Below are positions 58,801-64,000 of a stretch of DNA of 64,000 nt, piece by piece; position 1 is the first letter of the stretch, and each line of letters opens with the position of its first letter. The notes under the pieces were generated by a model. That model had not been told where the DNA came from, made no database searches, and saw nothing but the letters and a program-made list of their open reading frames with translations. Origin of the DNA: Taeniopygia guttata (Eukaryota > Chordata > Aves > Passeriformes > Estrildidae); contig NC_133043.1 of NCBI RefSeq assembly GCF_048771995.1, forward strand, positions 8,388,501-8,452,500. The letters run 5' to 3'. The position numbers and the translations under genes are program-made.

Positions 58801-61800
58801 GAAGGCTCCAGGGAGACCTCAGAGCCTGTTCCAGCACCTAAAGGGGCTCCAGGAGAGCTGGAGAGGGACTTTAGACAAGGGCCTGGATTGCCAGGACAAG
58901 GGGGAATGGCTTTAAATGGAAAAAGAATAGGTGTAGATTAAATACAAGGGAGTAATTCTTCTCTGTGAGGGTGGTGAGGCCTGGCACAGGTTGCCAAGAG
59001 AAGCTGTGGCTGCCCCTGGATCCCTGGAACTGTTCAAAGCCAGGCTGGATGAGGTTTGAAGCAACCTAGGATACGGGAAGGTGTTCCTGCCCATGGCAGG
59101 GGGTGAAACAAGAAGAGCTTTAAGGTCCCTTCCAGCCCAAACCATTCTGTGATGTTACAATTCCTCAGTCGGGGGCAGGTTTGGCTGCCCACCCTCAGCT
59201 GTATAATCTGCTTGGCTGCTGCTTCCCCAGCCCCCACCCAGCTGCTATTGCATCTCCTCCCCCTTCTTCCAATTTCCCAATGAAAAAAACATGGCTTAAT
59301 TCTCTGTTTGAAACGAAATACAACTTGAACCAGCATAACAATATTAGCAGCTGATGTGATTAGTGTCAGAGACGCTGGGTCTGGTTTCTGTTTTGGAACT
59401 GCACCTTCATAGAAAGCTAAGAAGTTAATTGGCTAATCCTAAAACACATAATACCCTTACAGCAGTATGTTTCCAGGTTTATAGTGTGGCCATGTGGAAA
59501 AGAGGCTGAGTCAGGTCACTGGGGAAAAGGCAAGGCCGTTTTCTTTCTCCCAGCCAGGAGCAGTTCCTTTTCCCAGATCCGAATTTTTGCCATGACCTAC
59601 TTCCCCTGCTCTTTATGCTCTTAACCATTCCCTCAAACAACAGCAGAGGGAAGCAGATAGCAGCACCAGCACAGCCACATCAGCTGGGGTGGGGAAAACA
59701 CAGAAGCGAAGCTTTCCCCTCTTCCCTTCCCAAAGGGCCCAGAGAGGGGCAAAAAGCACCTGGCTGCTGCCTGAAGACTGCCCTAGTGGTTCTACCTCTC
59801 CTTAAAGCATTGAGATTAACAATCCTTTGATTGCTGCCTGTTTAATTTTTTTAAATATGGAATTTCAGTGCCAATTCAAGAATTTCTGTTAATGTTGGGG
59901 ATGGGGAAGAGAAGTGAGAGCATCCCTGGTATTTTCACTCCTGGCTTTCTGGTCTGCTCCTATGTTTCTCAGAAAGGAACTAGGGAAAAGCCCCACTGAG
60001 ACCACAACAAAAGCTCTGTTGTGTTGGAGGAAATGAGGGCCTATAATTTGGATGAAATGCGTCCAGGGAGACACAGCACACTGAAAACATCCAGTGACAG
60101 CTGAGTGACAGAACACCCTGGTGCCTCAAAAGCAGAGCCTTTAGCAGCTGGTTAAGAATGCATGTCCAGCTACAGTCCCTCCTCATGATCCCCATCACCA
60201 GGCATACACAACAAGCAGCCTGATGATTCTGAATCCTTTACCATGAACACATTGTATGAGTTTGTTTCTAGATGGGGATTAAAACTTTCTTTTGTTTTCT
60301 CTTCCCTGCACTACTTTCTATAGCAGAGGTTTGTGTGGTAAGGGAAAGCGAGACACAGCTTCTCTTTGCTGTAAAATCAGAGTTGTAACATGATTTAACA
60401 ATTAATTTATTAGAGTACTGGCTACTATATACAGGAAAACTCCTTGTTTTGTTTGTTATCTTTCTGCTAGGAAGAAGTAACAGTCCATCCTTCATACCTC
60501 TCAGTACATAAACAACTATCTAGTGGTTAAAATCCTGCCTCCTGCACCACAGATTTCCAATATACTGCACCATTCAGCTGGGAAGTACAATACCCAGGAT
60601 CACAGTACCTGTATTTGTGTTTTCTTGGACTTCGTCTTCTGTCTTTGCTATTGTGGTAGTAGGGGCAGGCATAACCCTGGCGACAGAGCCGGGGGGGCTT
60701 CTTACACTGCTCTGTCTTGTAGTTTCCCAACACATACGTTGTATCTGCAAAAAAAAAAAAAAAACCCTACTGAGTCAAGAGAGATGACCACAATCCATAT
60801 TTACTACATAAAACTTTAGGACAGGAGCAGGCACTCACAGAGACCAAACTTTCCCAGCCCCACTGACCCTTGGTGACACTCACCTTGCCACCTTGGCTCC
60901 TCACTGAGTATTTTCTCTATCATGGCATGGCTGGCAGCGACTGCAGACTGACCCTCGATGCCTCCTTCAGATGTTGTCTGACCATTCTGTAAAGCTTCCA
61001 TCGCCTGAAGCTCTCTTCAGGGACAGAGGTAAATGAACAAACAGACTGAGCAGAGGAAGAGTCAGATAAATGTATGTAAAAACTAACATACTGGAGCATT
61101 TGCTAAGTGGGTGCATCTCAGCCATGCATGTTTTGTCACAACATCTTTAGCTGAACAGCAACTGCAATAAAGTAAGTCTTCACTCCCTGGGAACTCCAGA
61201 TGCACTGTTTTGACCCCCTCCATCAGTTCCCAAAGTATGATCCCTTCCCCCATTTTGAGAATCCTCCCTGGAGGTTTTTTATATTTGCCTTTTTAGGAAG
61301 GGATATCTCGCCATCACTTCACTTCAGGCTGAAGCAGTACTGCCGTTCAATCATCTCACTTTTCACTTGGGTACAGAAATTACCTTTTCCACCATCTCCT
61401 TTTCCATTTGGGCACAGAAATTACCCTTTTCCCAGGAGCCCCAGGCTCTACTGACCTGATGTCATACACGGGTGAGCGCAGGTCATGGGGCCCATGAGCA
61501 AAGGCGCAGTGGACTCCGTTCTTGGTGCAATTTCCCTTGGAGTCTGTCTCATGGATGCAGATTCCAGTTTTGTAGTAGCGCAGGTGATACCTCCTCTCTG
61601 TGTCTCCAGTAGTTCTATGCAAGAAGGGACACCTGAGGAAGGAAGGAGGGCAGGAACAGACAAGGTTTAGTCACACAGGTGAGGGATTAAACTACCAGAT
61701 GACACTTTGCTGAGAGAAGATGCTGCAGTTGACACCACCTTTGCTAACTCTGCCCCTTCTCTTATGCTGTGCCTTCCAGCACTTCAGAGACCCCCCCCAA

Positions 61801-63304
61801 ACCTGTCACTACAATGGATGTAAGTTTCCCTCCCTAAAAGAAAACCGGATTATTAATCCAGCAGCACCTTATTATTCAGGGCGAGTGGTTGCCAGAGATC
61901 TGGAAAAGTGCAAAGATGTGGGATAAGGAAGGACAACTACAAAACTACCATTTTAACTTGTTTTGTTTCCCCTTTCAGGCAGAAAAACAATCTACACTGA
62001 GAAATAAAAGAGAAATATAGCAAGACAGAATGAGTAAAGTTCAGATATTGCAGTGTTAAGGTAAAAATATAAATGAGCAAAGGTTCCTGGATGACAATGG
62101 CTTTCATTCACTGAGTTTGAGCCATGTATCAACCAGTAATCTAGAAGCCAAAGCCCACAAAAATCCCATTTCCAGCTCTTTCCAGATCTCTTCTAGCAAG
62201 GAAGAAAGTGTTGAAACTGAAGCCTCAGGCCTGAGGGACTATTCCATTCTATTGTAGTCACAAAAACTTTACATAAATCAAGTTGAAAAATAAGAAGTTT
62301 TGCCAATGAATAGCATTTTTGTATGTTTATACTGGCACCACAAAAGGGAACTGAAATTCCATCTTTTTACAGCATCTCTATAAAACACTGTCCATATTTG
62401 ACCACAGTTTGGCTACATTATTTATCCCACATCTGTCACATGGCTGAAGTAATATTAGCAGGTTAACCCCTTAATTGTTGGGTCTGCCACACATACAGCA
62501 GAAAGATTTGCGGTTTTTCCCCAGTTAAATCTGAAGTCATGGGGAGAGAACACCCAGAAAACCCAAACTCTTCCTCATACTGCCTTTTTCTCGGTACCTC
62601 TCCGTTTTCTACTGGCTTCTTAAGAGTTCAGAAAGACAAAATAAACTGATACGAGTTAAAAAGCTGAGACATAACTCAGGGGGCAGACTGGAGGACAAAG
62701 TTCCTCCTGTTTCTTCAATCTGTGAAAAACTAAGTTACCCTGATAGTGAGCAAGAGCTGAGAGTCAGGGGCTTAGAGAACAGAGTGTTTCCAAACTCATT
62801 TGTCTCATTGAGCTGTTTTTCCCATCTCAGCTTTGCTGAAGATGCTGAAGCTCGTGAGCACAGTGAGTTCCCAAGAGCTGAATTCCCATCTCAGTCACCC
62901 TCAGTGCTGTCTCTGCAGCAGGCCTGGAGCACACAGGCTGCTATTCCAGATTTTACATCTGGTCTCATGTTACGTATGTGACAAAGCTGCTTTACTGCTG
63001 ACTTGCCTCATCTCTACAAGAACCGGCTGGAATCATCACCTGGCCTGATCCCAAACGCCTAATGCCTGAAAAGCAGGGTGCAGCCTTTACTCACTCATCT
63101 CCTTCGGGGCAGATTCCCGTGGTCTCGTCATACTTGGTGCAGTAGATGTCGGGGCTGTAGTTGAAGGTGCCGTCGCGGCGGCGGATGGACCTGCGCCGGC
63201 GCTGGTTGACAAAGTGCCAGTGGAAGCAGGTGTAGGGCCGGTGCTGAGTGCACTTGTGCTGCACGAAGAGCGGGCACTGCTCCGTGCGGAACTCCTTCAG
63301 GTAC
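40876..63304 (-). CDS. UNK: UNK, Unkempt CCCH/RING RNA-binding protein (exons 2-16, 776 aa; 5' end outside window)
   Basis: Unkempt binds UAG-containing elements in coding regions and 3' UTRs and represses translation. It shapes early neuronal morphology. The 15 exons here encode 776 residues, and the human protein is 810, so only about 35 N-terminal residues are off the right edge. Six CCCH zinc fingers lie in the first third. The first three start at CPLFVQHKC, CTKYDETTGIC and CIHETDSKGNC. The other three are around CKKPPRLC, CPSVKHGDEW and CNDMQQSGSC. A Ser/Thr/Pro-rich middle follows, with SSISSSITSSL and the ESALDDLDLNEF segment, then a coiled coil (RLRQELDEAN through LEKVDK). A C-terminal RING-type finger (VKCLDCKK...LPCQHAVLC...ECPIC) ends in HSLQS. 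Alignment to human is clear throughout, and no break was found. Confidence 0.97.
42346..45124 (-). other. UNK: UNK intron, no other feature seen
   Basis: This 2.8-kb intron between the exons at 45125-45313 and 42164-42345 is AT-rich. I see no RNA gene, repeat family or extra exon in it. Confidence 0.5.
46482..46538. repeat. A-rich simple repeat in UNK intron
   Basis: Nineteen A residues are followed by interrupted A runs with single G or C bases. On the transcribed minus strand it is a long T-rich tract, about 260 bases downstream of an exon donor. A similar A-rich tract lies at about 47494-47527, and shorter ones lie near 54059, 54830, 55308 and 56910. Confidence 0.9.
48940..53081 (-). other. 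UNK: Largest UNK intron in the window (4.1 kb)
   Basis: No recognised repeat family, RNA gene or additional exon is visible. The segment 52200-52780 is purine-rich on the plus strand and may be an old repeat, but I could not assign it. Confidence 0.45.
58640..59154 (+). mobile_element. CR1 LINE 3' fragment in UNK intron
   Basis: About 0.5 kb matches the 3' part of an avian CR1 retroposon. It contains the TGGAGAAGGCTCCAGG-like segment, then CTGTGAGGGTGGTGAGGC and GGCACAGGTTGCC, and the typical end GGTCCCTTCCAGCCC followed by CATTCTGTGATG. The copy is 5'-truncated, as most CR1 copies are, and lies antisense to UNK in the intron between 58550 and 60608. CR1 is the main LINE of birds and reptiles, which supports the organism call. 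The left boundary is approximate. Confidence 0.88.
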
Positions 63305-64000
63305 CTGCGGGGACCGGGATGTCAGCACCGGGATCCAGCCCCCGCAGAGCCCCGTGCCCATCACGGAGGTGCCCTCCCTGCTCCCCTTCCCAGGATGGAG
63401 GCTGGGAGCTGCCGGTGTTTGTAATGGCAAGATATCCATTACACACAGGAATGTAACACGAGCTGAAATCACTTTCTGTCAGGATCGTTTTTGAAGAGGC
63501 TTAGGAAACATTTGTGAGAAAACAGAACTCTTAAGTACCTTTCTATCCCTTTCTAAATCTGTGACCTATCTGAGCAAAAAGAGGTTTCCCTCCTACATGT
63601 TCAGTTACAAAAAAAAAAAACCCAACAAAAAAACCCCAGTAAAACCCCCAAATAGAATACACTTGAGTCACATTTAAAGCTTCAAGTTACTGAGAAAGAA
63701 AGACTTTTAAAAGACTCTTATGTCTTATCCTCCTGGTTTAGCTCTTCTTTGTCAGTACATGCTCACTTATGAAATAAAAATTAACCAATTTCTCTCTTGC
63801 AGTCATATGAATTCAGATCTCAGTCTTGCAAAGTGGGGTAACTATCCTCAAACTCCCACATATTTATGCTGCTTTAATTTTAATATGTAATTCCCTGAAA
63901 GTACATGGCTTCTTTTATCCTGAGAACTAAAGAAGTCACAAGCTTTTATTTGTGACACTAATAACAGTCTCTAAACCCAGATTGTAGAGGATTACAAAAT
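63305..64000 (-). other. UNK: UNK intron 1 (3' part), window edge
   Basis: Sequence upstream of the first visible UNK exon is intronic, because that exon begins inside a codon (phase 2) after a CAG acceptor. The first coding exon must be to the right of the window. No other feature was recognised. A short A-rich run lies near 63608. Confidence 0.7.

Larger units (their letters stand above)
40876..63304 (-). other. UNK: UNK exon map
   Basis: Coding exons in transcript order (plus-strand coordinates): 63095-63304, 61456-61632, 60884-61014, 60609-60744, 58432-58549, 57414-57498, 55454-55596, 53082-53282, 48871-48939, 48034-48208, 46795-46896, 45125-45313, 42164-42345, 41398-41655, 40876-41031. 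All junctions are GT/AG and in frame. The 60884-61014 exon uses an AAG acceptor. The 53082-53282 exon must start at the upstream of two nearby AGs to read ILCRNSSLGS, which matches LLCRNSS in human. The 48871-48939 exon begins with CAA, adding a Gln relative to the human sequence as I remember it. Confidence 0.92.

Overview
The window looks like a piece of a bird microchromosome, most likely from a passerine. It is GC-rich and gene-dense, has short introns, carries a CR1 LINE tail, and holds three LTR copies that resemble passerine endogenous-retrovirus LTRs. Three host genes are readable exon by exon: WBP2 (+, 3874-9981), UNC13D/Munc13-4 (+, 20017-34369) and UNK/Unkempt (-, from the stop at 40876 to beyond the right edge). 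Their order and orientation match, inverted, the UNK-UNC13D-WBP2 block of human 17q25.1, which corresponds to chicken chromosome 18. The match was made from remembered protein sequences, not from a search.

Layout. 1-3520: intergenic, no gene recognised. 3520-4080: CpG-rich WBP2 promoter with four regularly spaced ZNF143/SBS-type motifs. 3874-9981: WBP2, 8 coding exons, 255 aa. 9982-20016: about 10 kb with the WBP2 3' UTR, a solo LTR (15169-15944) and otherwise unrecognised sequence. 20017-34369: UNC13D, 32 coding exons, 1064 aa. Its introns hold a TCCA microsatellite (intron 1), a 20-copy minisatellite (intron 2), an LTR (intron 11) and an ERVK-type solo LTR with a perfect 6-bp target duplication (intron 13). 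UNC13D ends at a poly(A) signal at 35032. 36.2-40.9 kb: the long UNK 3' UTR on the minus strand. 40876-63304: 15 UNK coding exons, 776 aa. The first coding exon lies off the window. A CR1 tail sits in one UNK intron.

The three genes do not form a pathway. WBP2 is a GRAM/PPxY adaptor for WW-domain proteins such as YAP/TAZ and Nedd4-family ligases. UNC13D primes secretory granules in haematopoietic cells. UNK is an RNA-binding translational regulator. All splice junctions given were checked for GT/AG and reading-frame continuity by hand. Transcription starts and most 3' ends are inferred. I found no new multi-gene system. The most interesting items are the ~62-bp-spaced ZNF143 array, the LTR that ends 20-26 bp before an essential splice acceptor, the intron-filling minisatellite and the missing first PPxY motif in WBP2.
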